Shown: positions 24,673 through 32,268 of the stretch, piece by piece | Layout of the letters: every line of letters begins with the position of its first letter | How positions within the stretch are numbered: position 1 is the stretch's first letter | Origin: JANQMY01 sp965228775 | GTDB taxonomy: Bacteria > Pseudomonadota > Alphaproteobacteria > JANQMY01 | Direction: 5' to 3' | NCBI GenBank assembly: GCA_965228775.1 | Contig: OZ245840.1 | Location: 2,976,001 to 3,040,000 of the forward strand | DNA: 64,000 nt | Program-made: the position numbers and the translations under genes | Notes under the pieces: model-generated | Database searches by the model: none | What the model saw: only the letters and a program-made list of their open reading frames with translations | What the model was told of the DNA's origin: nothing

Positions 24673-25248
24673 ATGTCCGCCAACACGATTGAAGAAAACA
24701 AAAAGCGCGCCGTGTTTGACGGCCATGAAAGCCTTTGGCTCTTTGGCTATGGCTCGCTGATCTTCAAGGCGGACTTTCCGTTTCTGGAAACGAGGCCAGC
24801 GCAGATCTCCGGATGGGCACGGCGGTTTTGGCAAGGATCGCATGATCATCGCGGCACGCATGATGCGCCGGGCCGCGTTGCTACATTGATTGCCGACGAT
24901 GCGTCCCTCTGTGATGGGCTTGCCTATCACATTACACCGGACGTTTTCGACCATTTGGATTACCGGGAAAAGAACGGGTATTTGCGTTTCACAACCACGC
25001 TGACATTTCGGGACCAACAACAAGCAGAGGGCTTGGTTTATATCGCGACCGAAGACAATACGGCTTTTCTAGGTCCAGCCTCCGAGCGCGAAATCGCCCA
25101 ATATATTCAGCATAAAGAAGGCCCCAGCGGGCGGAATGCGGATTACCTGAAAGACCTTGCCCGGGCGTTACGCGCGCTGGAGGCCCATGACCCGCATGTG
25201 TTCGAAATTGAGGAGCACCTGTTGGCGTTGGAGCAAGAAGGGCAGTAG
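24673..25248 (+). CDS. ChaC-like gamma-glutamylcyclotransferase
   Basis: A 191-residue ChaC/GCG-family protein expected to cleave gamma-glutamyl peptides, glutathione above all, to 5-oxoproline and the remaining peptide in the cytoplasm. The glycine-rich substrate loop is LFGYGSLIFKADFP, the arginine/tryptophan segment is GWARRFWQGSHDHRGT, and the catalytic glutamate stands in LDYREKNGY. The length fits ChaC. GAAGAGGGCCCC lies just before the ATG. There is no clear operon partner; a repeat-rich convergent gap to the TetR gene follows. Confidence 0.9.
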   Translation: MSANTIEENKKRAVFDGHESLWLFGYGSLIFKADFPFLETRPAQISGWARRFWQGSHDHRGTHDAPGRVATLIADDASLCDGLAYHITPDVFDHLDYREKNGYLRFTTTLTFRDQQQAEGLVYIATEDNTAFLGPASEREIAQYIQHKEGPSGRNADYLKDLARALRALEAHDPHVFEIEEHLLALEQEGQ

Positions 25249-25280
25249 CAATTCCCGTGGAGCTTAGCATCCCAATCATC

Positions 25281-25403
25281 TCGTCATTACCGGGCAAGCC
25301 GTTCGAAGAACGGCGCAGTTCCGGTAATCCAGAGCGAAAAATAAAGGTGGCAAGCATTTAGGACAACTGCTCTGGATGCCAGGAACAAGCCCTGGCATGA
25401 CGG
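25281..25403. repeat. Palindromic repeats between chaC-like and tetR-like genes (type D)
   Basis: TCGTCATTACCGGGCAAGCC ... GCAGTTCCGGTAATCCAGAG forms one palindrome (25281-25334) with an inner GCCGTTCGAAGAACGGC hairpin. CTCTGGATGCCAGG ... CCTGGCATGACGG (25369-25403) forms another. The gap separates convergent genes, so these may end both transcripts. Confidence 0.65.
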
Positions 25404-25429
25404 AATGAAGGCAAATCCCTTGTGTGCTT

Positions 25430-26032
25430 TCACTCAATCTCGAAAATCGCGGCGTTTGCGCGGGCGGTGGAGTCGAGCACCAGGTTCTGATTCCGAAAGC
25501 CGGTCTCAAACAACATCTCAAGCGCCGCATACCCAAATTCGATAACGAGGCGGCTCTTGGCGAGAAGCTGCCGCTTGTTGCCTTTAACGCCCATGCCCGG
25601 AGCGCGCTCTGCCAATACCGTTGCCATTTCCTCATGGGATGTCAGCCGCACATGTTGCAGTTCGGGAATGGCGCGTAGAGACACCAGCAATGCATAGCCA
25701 CCGCGAAACTTTTTTGTGACGTCGACTGTGCGCTCCAGCATCCTTTTCGACACCGCGAGGAAGGCGTCCCGCGTCAACGGGCCGTCCAGTTCCATCTCCA
25801 AAATGATGTCGTTCTGCCGGTCCATGAGCCGCGTCCCCAGCTCTTCCAGCAGCGCATGTTTGTTCGGAAAGTAGCGATAGAAGGCAGGCGGGGTCATGCC
25901 TGCTTTCTCCACCACGGCGTTCGACGTGAGGGCTTCGATACCGGACTCTTCCAACAGCGACTGCGCCGCCTCGATCAGTTTTTCGAATGTCGCCTGGGCG
26001 CGGGCTTGCTGGGGTTTTTGCTTTGCTTTCAC
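25430..26032 (-). CDS. TetR-family transcriptional regulator
   Basis: A 200-residue TetR-type repressor. The N-terminal helix-turn-helix reads ARAQATFEKLIEAAQSLLEE, ALTSNAVVEKAGMTPPAFYR and YFPNKHALLEELG, followed by a ligand-binding all-helical domain that I cannot match to a known ligand. It is divergent from the FAD-oxidase and PLP-enzyme pair starting at 26125. An imperfect dyad in the 92-nt gap (26081-26098) is the likely operator, so it probably represses that pair and perhaps itself. Confidence 0.92.
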   Translation of the reverse strand: MKAKQKPQQARAQATFEKLIEAAQSLLEESGIEALTSNAVVEKAGMTPPAFYRYFPNKHALLEELGTRLMDRQNDIILEMELDGPLTRDAFLAVSKRMLERTVDVTKKFRGGYALLVSLRAIPELQHVRLTSHEEMATVLAERAPGMGVKGNKRQLLAKSRLVIEFGYAALEMLFETGFRNQNLVLDSTARANAAIFEIE

Positions 26033-26053
26033 GTCGGTCCTTAACGGGTGCTA

Positions 26054-26098
26054 TTGACTTCACATAGAAATATAACAATAACTACCGAATAAGATAGT
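26054..26098 (+). promoter_or_regulatory. Candidate promoter and TetR operator for the oxidase-PLP pair
   Basis: TTGACT at 26054-26059 and AATAAC at 26077-26082 are 17 nt apart, a plausible sigma-70 promoter reading toward the oxidase gene. An 18-bp imperfect dyad, ACTACC-GAATAA-GATAGT (26081-26098), has half sites matching at 5 of 6 positions and overlaps the -10 and start region. That is where a divergent TetR repressor would be expected to bind. This is inference from position and symmetry. Confidence 0.45.
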
Positions 26099-26124
26099 AA
26101 AAACTATTTATTGGGAGCAACAAA

Positions 26125-27552
26125 ATGGCGTCCACCAGACGTTCCTTGTTGATTGGTGCCGGTGTGCTGGGGGCTGCCGCAACTGTTCCAGTGGTCCAGC
26201 ATGTTCGGTGGGGCGGCAAAGACTTCGCCCGTGGCGATTATGAGGCCGGCTTGCCGGAGCCTCCGGAAGGCGAAGAAAGTTGGGCGAATTGGGCGGGTAA
26301 TGAACGGGCCACGCCAAAGAATATGGTTTGGCCGGAGACGGAAGAAGAACTTGCGGACGTCATGCGCCAAACGACTGGCCGCATCCGGCCCGTGGGCAGC
26401 GGGCATTCGTTTTCTGGCGTCGCGCCGTCCGAAGGCACCATGGTGCATTTGGGTGGCATCGAAGGGTTGCGTTCGCTCGACCCGGTCACCGGTGAAGCCA
26501 CATTCGGCGCGGGAACCTTGTTGTTCAATGCCGCGCAGGAATTGGATGCGCAAGGCCGGGCATTCGACAATCTTTCCGACATCGATGTGCAAACCCTGGC
26601 GGGCGCATTCGCGACAGGTACCCATGGCACCGGCGAAAACCTCACGGCCCTTCATGATTACATCACCGGGTTTCGGATGGTGACGGCGGACGGCGATATT
26701 CTAGACGTAAATGCAACCTCCAATCCGGATTTGTTCGCGGCGGGAAAAGTCTCGCTGGGGGCGTTGGGCATCATTACGGAATATCGATTGCGCACGGTGC
26801 CTGCCTTCAAATTGGAAAGGACAGTCCGTGTCGAACCGCGCGATGAATTCATTGAGAAGATTACCGATCTTGCTTCCAATCACCGGCACTTCGAATTCTT
26901 CTATTTTCCGGGGACAGGCCTTGTGGCGAGCATCGTCCATGATGTGACGGACGCGCCGGTCTCGGACCATACCGAAGCGGATGACGATGAAGTCTTGCAA
27001 GGCCTTCGTCAGTTACGGGACGAATTCGGCTGGGCCCCTTGGTTACGCCGCTGGATCGCTCAATCCCAGTTCCCGCATGGGGTTATCGAAAATCGGGTTG
27101 ACCACTCTTCTGCTCTGCTGGCCACGGCCCGGCCAACCCAGTTCGTGGAAATGGAATATCACCTTCCCCTGGAAGAAGGACCGGCCATGGTCGAACATGT
27201 GATGACAATGCTTGATCAGCGCAGCTCGGTCTATTTCCCCATGGAATACCGGCATGTGGCGACGGACGACGCCTGGTTGAGCCCGTTTTCGGGCGGGCCG
27301 CGGGCGTCCATCGCCATTCACGCGTCGCCTGAAGAGCATTACGATTTCTTCTTTACTGAATTCGAACCCGAATATGTGGCGAAGGGTGGGCGGCCCCATT
27401 GGGGCAAGCTGCATTCACTTGATGCAAGTAATTTTAGGGGACTCTATCCGGATTTCGAGCGTTTTCTCGACTTGAGGAAAGAACTCGACCCCTCCGGCAA
27501 ATTTCTGAACCCCCATCTTGCCAAACTGTTTGGGGAGGCCTTCGATGTCTAG
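26125..27552 (+). CDS. FAD-linked oxidase of the alditol / sugar-lactone oxidase type, Tat-like signal
   Basis: A 475-residue flavoprotein with an FAD-binding PCMH domain (VWPETEEELADVM, RIRPVGSGHSFSGVAPSEG, GAFATGTHGTGENL) and a C-terminal D-arabinono-lactone-oxidase-type domain ending RPHWGKLHSLD and GKFLNPHLAKLFG. His94 in GSGHS is at the position that carries covalent FAD in alditol oxidase. Residues 3-9 (STRRSLL) followed by a hydrophobic stretch (IGAGVLGAAATVPVV) look like a twin-arginine export signal, unusual for this family and fitting a folded FAD protein sent to the periplasm. GGGAG lies 10 nt before the ATG. The stop overlaps the next gene by 8 nt. The substrate is unknown, probably a sugar alcohol or aldonolactone. 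Confidence 0.85.
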   Translation: MASTRRSLLIGAGVLGAAATVPVVQHVRWGGKDFARGDYEAGLPEPPEGEESWANWAGNERATPKNMVWPETEEELADVMRQTTGRIRPVGSGHSFSGVAPSEGTMVHLGGIEGLRSLDPVTGEATFGAGTLLFNAAQELDAQGRAFDNLSDIDVQTLAGAFATGTHGTGENLTALHDYITGFRMVTADGDILDVNATSNPDLFAAGKVSLGALGIITEYRLRTVPAFKLERTVRVEPRDEFIEKITDLASNHRHFEFFYFPGTGLVASIVHDVTDAPVSDHTEADDDEVLQGLRQLRDEFGWAPWLRRWIAQSQFPHGVIENRVDHSSALLATARPTQFVEMEYHLPLEEGPAMVEHVMTMLDQRSSVYFPMEYRHVATDDAWLSPFSGGPRASIAIHASPEEHYDFFFTEFEPEYVAKGGRPHWGKLHSLDASNFRGLYPDFERFLDLRKELDPSGKFLNPHLAKLFGEAFDV

Positions 27553-28825
27553 GCTTTCGCGCCGCCATGTGATTGCGGGCGGTGCCGGTTTGGCTGGCTT
27601 GGCCGTTTTGGCGAACCGTCCCGGAGACAAAAGCGGTCCGCGCGATGGCTATTTCATCAGCCTACAGAATGCCCTGAGCGACGCGGGCATTGCGATCCCC
27701 ACGCTGGTTATCGATCGGGACAGGTTGAATGCCAATATCGATACGCTGATGGGCCATTTGCCGCCGGGCATGGGGTATCGGATTGTGGCGAAGTCCCTGC
27801 CGTCTCTGGACCTGATCGCTCACATTCGTGAACGGTCCAGCACGGACAGGCTCATGACATTCAATCAACCGATGCTGAATTCGTTGAGTGCCCAAATGCC
27901 TGATGCGGACCAGCTTCTCGGCAAGCCGCTTCCCGTTGCAGCTGCCCGGGCTTATTTCGACCAGCTGGCGGGCGGAAACGCGCAAGCGGCCGACAAGGTG
28001 CAATGGCTGATCGACACGCCGGAAAGGCTTTCTCAGTACACAGACCTCGCACACGCGGTAGGGCGCCCCTTGCGTGTGAATTTCGAGCTTGATGTGGGGC
28101 TTCATCGTGGGGGCTTCATGGCAGGCGCTGATCTTCTCGAGGCGCTAAAGGCCGTCAAAGACAATCCTATGTTGAGCTTCGCGGGCTTCATGGGATATGA
28201 ACCGCATTTGCCAAGCCTGCCGTCGGCGTTCGGCTGGCGGGAAGCCGCGAAACGGCGCGCTTGGGAGGCCTATACCGGTGCGCTTCAACAAGCAGCTGAG
28301 GTGTTCGGCGCGGCAAACGTTGCCCGGCTCACCCGCAATACGGCGGGCAGTCCCACCTATCGGCTTTACGAGGATACGTCGATCGGCAATGAGATCTCCG
28401 CCGGGTCGTGCCTGGTGAAGCCCACCCATTTCGATACGGATCTTTTGGCCCCCCATCAGCCTGCCAGCTTTATAGCGACGCCCGTGATTAAATCCGTGAC
28501 GCAGACCCGTCTACCGGAGTTGGAGTTTGTGTCGGGCATCAGACGCATCTGGGACCCAAACGAAACGCGCACGGTCTTCATCTATGGGGGCCATTGGCTC
28601 GCCGATCCGGTCGATCCGCCGGGCCTGAGCTACAACAGTATTTTTGGCCGTTCCTCCAATCAGGAAATGCTGAATGGCGGATCGGAGCTTGCGCTTAAGC
28701 CGGACGAATTCGTCTTCTTCCGTCCCCAGCAAAGCGAAGCCGTGTTTATGCAGTTCGGCGACATTGCGGTCTATGAAGGCGGTGCAATCGTTGACCGCTG
28801 GCCGGTGTTCGATGCGTCGGCTTAG
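27545..28825 (+). CDS. PLP enzyme, D-threonine aldolase / D-serine dehydratase-like (fold type III), Tat-like signal
   Basis: A 426-residue protein of the alanine-racemase-N-terminal-like class that includes D-threonine aldolase and DSD1-type D-serine dehydratase. IPTLVIDRDRLNANIDTLMG leads to the expected PLP lysine, Lys83, in YRIVAKSLPSLD. FELDVGLHRGGF is a barrel strand typical of the family, and the C-terminal domain is a beta-barrel. SRLSRRHVIAGGAGLAGLAV at the start has twin arginines and a hydrophobic core, so Tat export is likely. ATG 27545 overlaps the oxidase stop by 8 nt with GGGGAGG at 27531-27537, so it is translationally coupled to the oxidase. Alternative frame starts upstream are not needed. 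The metal and substrate are unknown. Confidence 0.8.
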   Translation: MSRLSRRHVIAGGAGLAGLAVLANRPGDKSGPRDGYFISLQNALSDAGIAIPTLVIDRDRLNANIDTLMGHLPPGMGYRIVAKSLPSLDLIAHIRERSSTDRLMTFNQPMLNSLSAQMPDADQLLGKPLPVAAARAYFDQLAGGNAQAADKVQWLIDTPERLSQYTDLAHAVGRPLRVNFELDVGLHRGGFMAGADLLEALKAVKDNPMLSFAGFMGYEPHLPSLPSAFGWREAAKRRAWEAYTGALQQAAEVFGAANVARLTRNTAGSPTYRLYEDTSIGNEISAGSCLVKPTHFDTDLLAPHQPASFIATPVIKSVTQTRLPELEFVSGIRRIWDPNETRTVFIYGGHWLADPVDPPGLSYNSIFGRSSNQEMLNGGSELALKPDEFVFFRPQQSEAVFMQFGDIAVYEGGAIVDRWPVFDASA

Positions 28826-28834
28826 TTAGTTTGC

Positions 28835-28911
28835 CTGGCCACCCGCTCCCCCTCCCAACCACCCAGAGGGTACCCTTATCGGGTGGTTGGGAGGGGGAGC
28901 GGGTGGCTTGG
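28835..28911. repeat. Palindromic repeat family A, copy 2
   Basis: Left arm CCACCCGCTCCCCCTCCCAA..., right arm ...GAGGGGGAGCGGGTGG, centre GAGGGTACCCTTATC. Compared with copy 1 the arm has CCCGCT instead of CCCACT, and the opposite arm has the matching AGCGGG instead of AGTGGG, a paired change. It lies between two convergent genes and could act as a terminator. Confidence 0.9.
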
Positions 28912-28926
28912 ACCTAATTCAACAAG

Positions 28927-30141
28927 CTACTCCCCACCCAACGCTTCATAGATCTTTGTGCCCGCGCGGCCAGTGGGTTCCCATCCCAGTTTTTCTTCTG
29001 CCTTACGAATGGCCGCTTGAGATTTGGAACCGATCTTGCCGTCCGGCGCGCCGATGTCGTAGCCCTCTGCGATGAGCAGTTCCTGAAGCTTGTAGCGCTT
29101 CGCTCGGCTCAGTCCCAAATCATCCGTGGGCCAGGGCGAATGAAAGGCCGGATATCCCGCCATGCGGTCCGCCAAATGCGAAATCGCCAGCGCGTAAGAT
29201 TCCGCGCGGTTATAGGTCCAAATGGCGTCGAAGTTTTTAAAGGTCAGAAAGGCGGGGCCTTCCTTACCGGCAGGAAGCAGAAGGCCGGCATAGCCCTTGC
29301 CCTTCAGTTTTGATCCATCCCAACGCGTGACCCCGCGTTCGTTCCAGGTTTTCAAAGATGCTTTGTTTTTACGCCCTGTCGGTCCCGCATAGTTCTTCGG
29401 CAATTTTACTTCGATGAGCCAGCTTTCGCCTGGCTGCCAGCCGTTTTCGCGCAAATAGTTCGCCGTGGACCCCAGCGCGTCCGGCACGTTGTCGACCAGG
29501 TCGCGTTTACCGTCGCCATCGAAATCGACCGCGAAATGTTCATACGTGGTCGGAATAAACTGGGTTTGACCGAAGGCGCCCGCCCAGGAACCATAGAGTT
29601 TTTCAAGTTGCAGGTCCCCGCGTTCCACCAATTGCAAAGCAGCGATCAGTTGCTTTTGCCAGAAGTCGGCGCGGCGGCCTTTCTTGCAGACCAAAGTGGT
29701 CAACGCATGGGGCAGGAAGTTGCGGCCCGTGGCGCGCCCATAATCCGTTTCGACGCCCCACACGGCGGCGACCACATAGCGGTCCACCCCATAGCGGGCT
29801 TCGACCGCTTTAAGCGTGGCGTCATGCTCCGCCATTTTCGCCTTGCCGTCTTCGATCCGCTGTTCGTCCACAAGGAAACCGAGATAATCCCAGATGTGGA
29901 ATTTCGTTTCCGGTTGCACTTCCGACAATTTGAGAACGCGTTCGGCAGGCTCTTTCACATCTTTCAGGGCCGTTTCGGTGATCGAAGGGCTGATGCCCGC
30001 GGCCGTGGCAGCTTGTTTTATGCCCGCCAAGCAGGACAGGAATTTTTCACTGCGTTCTTCCGCCAGCACCGAACCGGCCGTCATGCAAAGGAGGGCTGTT
30101 CCCAGTGCTGCAAGCCCACGCCGTCGAAAATTCATAATCAT
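28927..30141 (-). CDS. Lytic murein transglycosylase (MltB family) with peptidoglycan-binding domain
   Basis: A periplasmic or membrane-bound enzyme that cleaves the glycan strands of peptidoglycan to anhydromuropeptides. The N-terminus has a Sec signal (AALGTALLCMTAGSVLA, cleaved about residue 27, without a lipobox). The MltB-type catalytic domain has the catalytic Glu131 in AAVWGVETDYGRATG and the typical YGSWAGAFGQTQFIPTTY. A C-terminal peptidoglycan-binding domain (QELLIAEGYDIGAPDGKIGS) ends the protein. The length of 404 residues is usual. It stands alone on the minus strand, convergent with the PLP-enzyme gene. Confidence 0.93.
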   Translation of the reverse strand: MIMNFRRRGLAALGTALLCMTAGSVLAEERSEKFLSCLAGIKQAATAAGISPSITETALKDVKEPAERVLKLSEVQPETKFHIWDYLGFLVDEQRIEDGKAKMAEHDATLKAVEARYGVDRYVVAAVWGVETDYGRATGRNFLPHALTTLVCKKGRRADFWQKQLIAALQLVERGDLQLEKLYGSWAGAFGQTQFIPTTYEHFAVDFDGDGKRDLVDNVPDALGSTANYLRENGWQPGESWLIEVKLPKNYAGPTGRKNKASLKTWNERGVTRWDGSKLKGKGYAGLLLPAGKEGPAFLTFKNFDAIWTYNRAESYALAISHLADRMAGYPAFHSPWPTDDLGLSRAKRYKLQELLIAEGYDIGAPDGKIGSKSQAAIRKAEEKLGWEPTGRAGTKIYEALGGE

Positions 30142-30414
30142 CCCTTCTCATTCCCCGCTCTTTCCCACAAGTCTTGTTCGTCTAGCGAAGCTTTGTGACA
30201 ACACTTCGGCGAACCATGCGCTGAACCTTACCTGATTTGCTTAATCTTTTTCGAAGTTCAGCCGGTAGCGCCCTAATTTGCGGGTTTTGGCGGGTTGAGA
30301 AGATGCTCATCGCCACAACTCAAAAAAGCAAAGTAGATTAACAACACGTGTTAGTTTTCAATTGAATGATTGTTAACGCCCGTCTGCGATCGTTTTGTGT
30401 TGGGGACGAAAGAT

Positions 30415-32142
30415 ATGCAGCTCGGGCGGTTTTTCTGGCCAGTCGTAGATAGCGATGATTTCATCGGTGGCGCGCGCCGTCGCCTTCTCTCATTCGTTTG
30501 CCTCGCCATCGGCATCGCCGGTACCGTGGCCGGCACCACGGCTTTCTCAACGAATGCGTCGGTGGGACTCATTCCGGCGATCTTGGCGATTCTCGTCCCG
30601 TTCAGCTTCATCTTCATTCCGGCCTTGGTGGCGCGGCTCGGGCGCCTCAGGCTCATCTCAGGGATCGTCATTGCGGCGCTGTTCTGTCACCTCATCTATA
30701 TCACCATCGCGAAACACGGGGCACAGTCGGAAAGCTACACCTATTTGGTGGCAGTCCCGATTCTCGCGGCGCTCCTTGTGGATCATCGGGCAGGGCCTGC
30801 GGCGGCGATTTTGACCTTAGCCGCATTCTACGTTCTGACACCGGTCTATGTGCCGGAATGGAGTGCGTTGGCCCTGTCGATCTTGTCGACAGCCCTGGCG
30901 GGCGCCGCCAGCGTGTTTCAGCGCGAAATGGAAAAGACCACCGCACAATTGGAGGCGGCCCGCCAACAGGCCGTTGCCGGCAGCAAGGCAAAGAGTGATT
31001 TCCTCGCCAATATGAGCCACGAGATCCGCACGCCGCTTAATGGCGTGATCGGTATGACGGGCGTCTTGCTGCGCAAGGATCTCAATGAAAAACAAGAGCG
31101 CATCGCGCGCACCATTGAATCGTCCGCACAAGTTCTAAACCGTCTGCTTAATGACATTCTGGATTATTCGAAGGTAGAGGCAGGCGGACTGACGCTGGAG
31201 GTGAACCCCTTCGACTTACGGAAAGCGGTCGATGAATCGCTGGCATTGATGCAGTCCAAAGCGGAAGAGAAGTCGATCTATTTGAAACTGGTATTCGCCC
31301 CAGAGGCAGCGCACGAATTTAATGGGGATGTGGTGCGCGTGAAGCAGATACTGATCAATCTCATCTCCAATGCGATCAAGTTCACCGAAAAAGGTGGCGT
31401 AACCGTCCGTATACGCATGGGGGATGTGGACGCAGATAACGAGACACCCATTCTTATTGAGGTGGAGGATACGGGCATTGGCTTCGATGAAGATGCGGCG
31501 AAGCGCATTTTCCACCGGTTCCAGCAGGCTGAGGTCTCCACCACGCGCCGCTTCGGGGGCACCGGGCTTGGGCTTTCGATTTGCAAGGCATTGTCGCGCG
31601 CCATGGGCGGGTCGATTTCGGCGACGTCCGCGCCGAATGAGGGCAGCACATTCTCGGTCACCCTGCCGCTGCCACGTGCTGGGGTGCCGGCATCGCAAGA
31701 GCTCTCCTTCGATGCGGATGGGCCGGGTGACTGCATGCAGGACACACCAGACCAGACGATCCGTGTTCTCTTGGCGGAAGACCACAAAGTGAATCAGCAG
31801 ATCGTCCAGCTGCTCCTGGAAAATGGCGGGTTTGACCTCACGGTCGTGAACAATGGCAAGGAAGCCGTTGACGCTTTCAAGGGCCAGCCATTCGATCTTG
31901 TCTTGATGGACATGCAGATGCCGATCATGGATGGACTGGAAGCCACCCGGGAAATTCGTGCGCTCGAAACGGCCCATGAAAAACCTCCGGCAGCGATCGC
32001 CATGCTCACCGCCAATGCGATGGCGGAGCACAAAGAAAAGGCGGCCGAAGCGGGCGTTGACCACTACATCTCAAAGCCCATCACTCCTCACGGCTTGGTC
32101 CACGGCATTCGCGAGACCTTGTCAAAAACCGCCGCCGTCTAG
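30415..32142 (+). CDS. Hybrid sensor histidine kinase with receiver domain
   Basis: A 575-residue inner-membrane hybrid kinase. Residues about 22-165 form five or six transmembrane helices with no large periplasmic loop, so the input is probably sensed in the membrane. HisKA follows with His202 in FLANMSHEIRTPLNG, then an HATPase domain (VEDTGIGFDEDAAKRIFHRF, GGTGLGLSICKALSRAMGG). The C-terminal receiver (RVLLAEDHKVNQ) has the phospho-acceptor Asp near 499 in LVLMDMQMP and the conserved Lys in HYISKPI. ATG 30415 has GGGGACGAAAGAT before it and is preferred to an upstream TTG at 30370. No response regulator or phosphotransfer gene lies alongside, so it is an orphan. Confidence 0.93.
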   Translation: MQLGRFFWPVVDSDDFIGGARRRLLSFVCLAIGIAGTVAGTTAFSTNASVGLIPAILAILVPFSFIFIPALVARLGRLRLISGIVIAALFCHLIYITIAKHGAQSESYTYLVAVPILAALLVDHRAGPAAAILTLAAFYVLTPVYVPEWSALALSILSTALAGAASVFQREMEKTTAQLEAARQQAVAGSKAKSDFLANMSHEIRTPLNGVIGMTGVLLRKDLNEKQERIARTIESSAQVLNRLLNDILDYSKVEAGGLTLEVNPFDLRKAVDESLALMQSKAEEKSIYLKLVFAPEAAHEFNGDVVRVKQILINLISNAIKFTEKGGVTVRIRMGDVDADNETPILIEVEDTGIGFDEDAAKRIFHRFQQAEVSTTRRFGGTGLGLSICKALSRAMGGSISATSAPNEGSTFSVTLPLPRAGVPASQELSFDADGPGDCMQDTPDQTIRVLLAEDHKVNQQIVQLLLENGGFDLTVVNNGKEAVDAFKGQPFDLVLMDMQMPIMDGLEATREIRALETAHEKPPAAIAMLTANAMAEHKEKAAEAGVDHYISKPITPHGLVHGIRETLSKTAAV

Positions 32143-32268
32143 CCTCCTTGTCCCTACGTCCGCCTCGAGAATTTTCCGGCGGCAGCTGTCATTCTTGCGG
32201 CGTTTTCCCGCCGTGGCTAAAGTTCAGTCAGGAAATGCAGGAACAAAAGCGAAAAAGAGAAGAGACGA

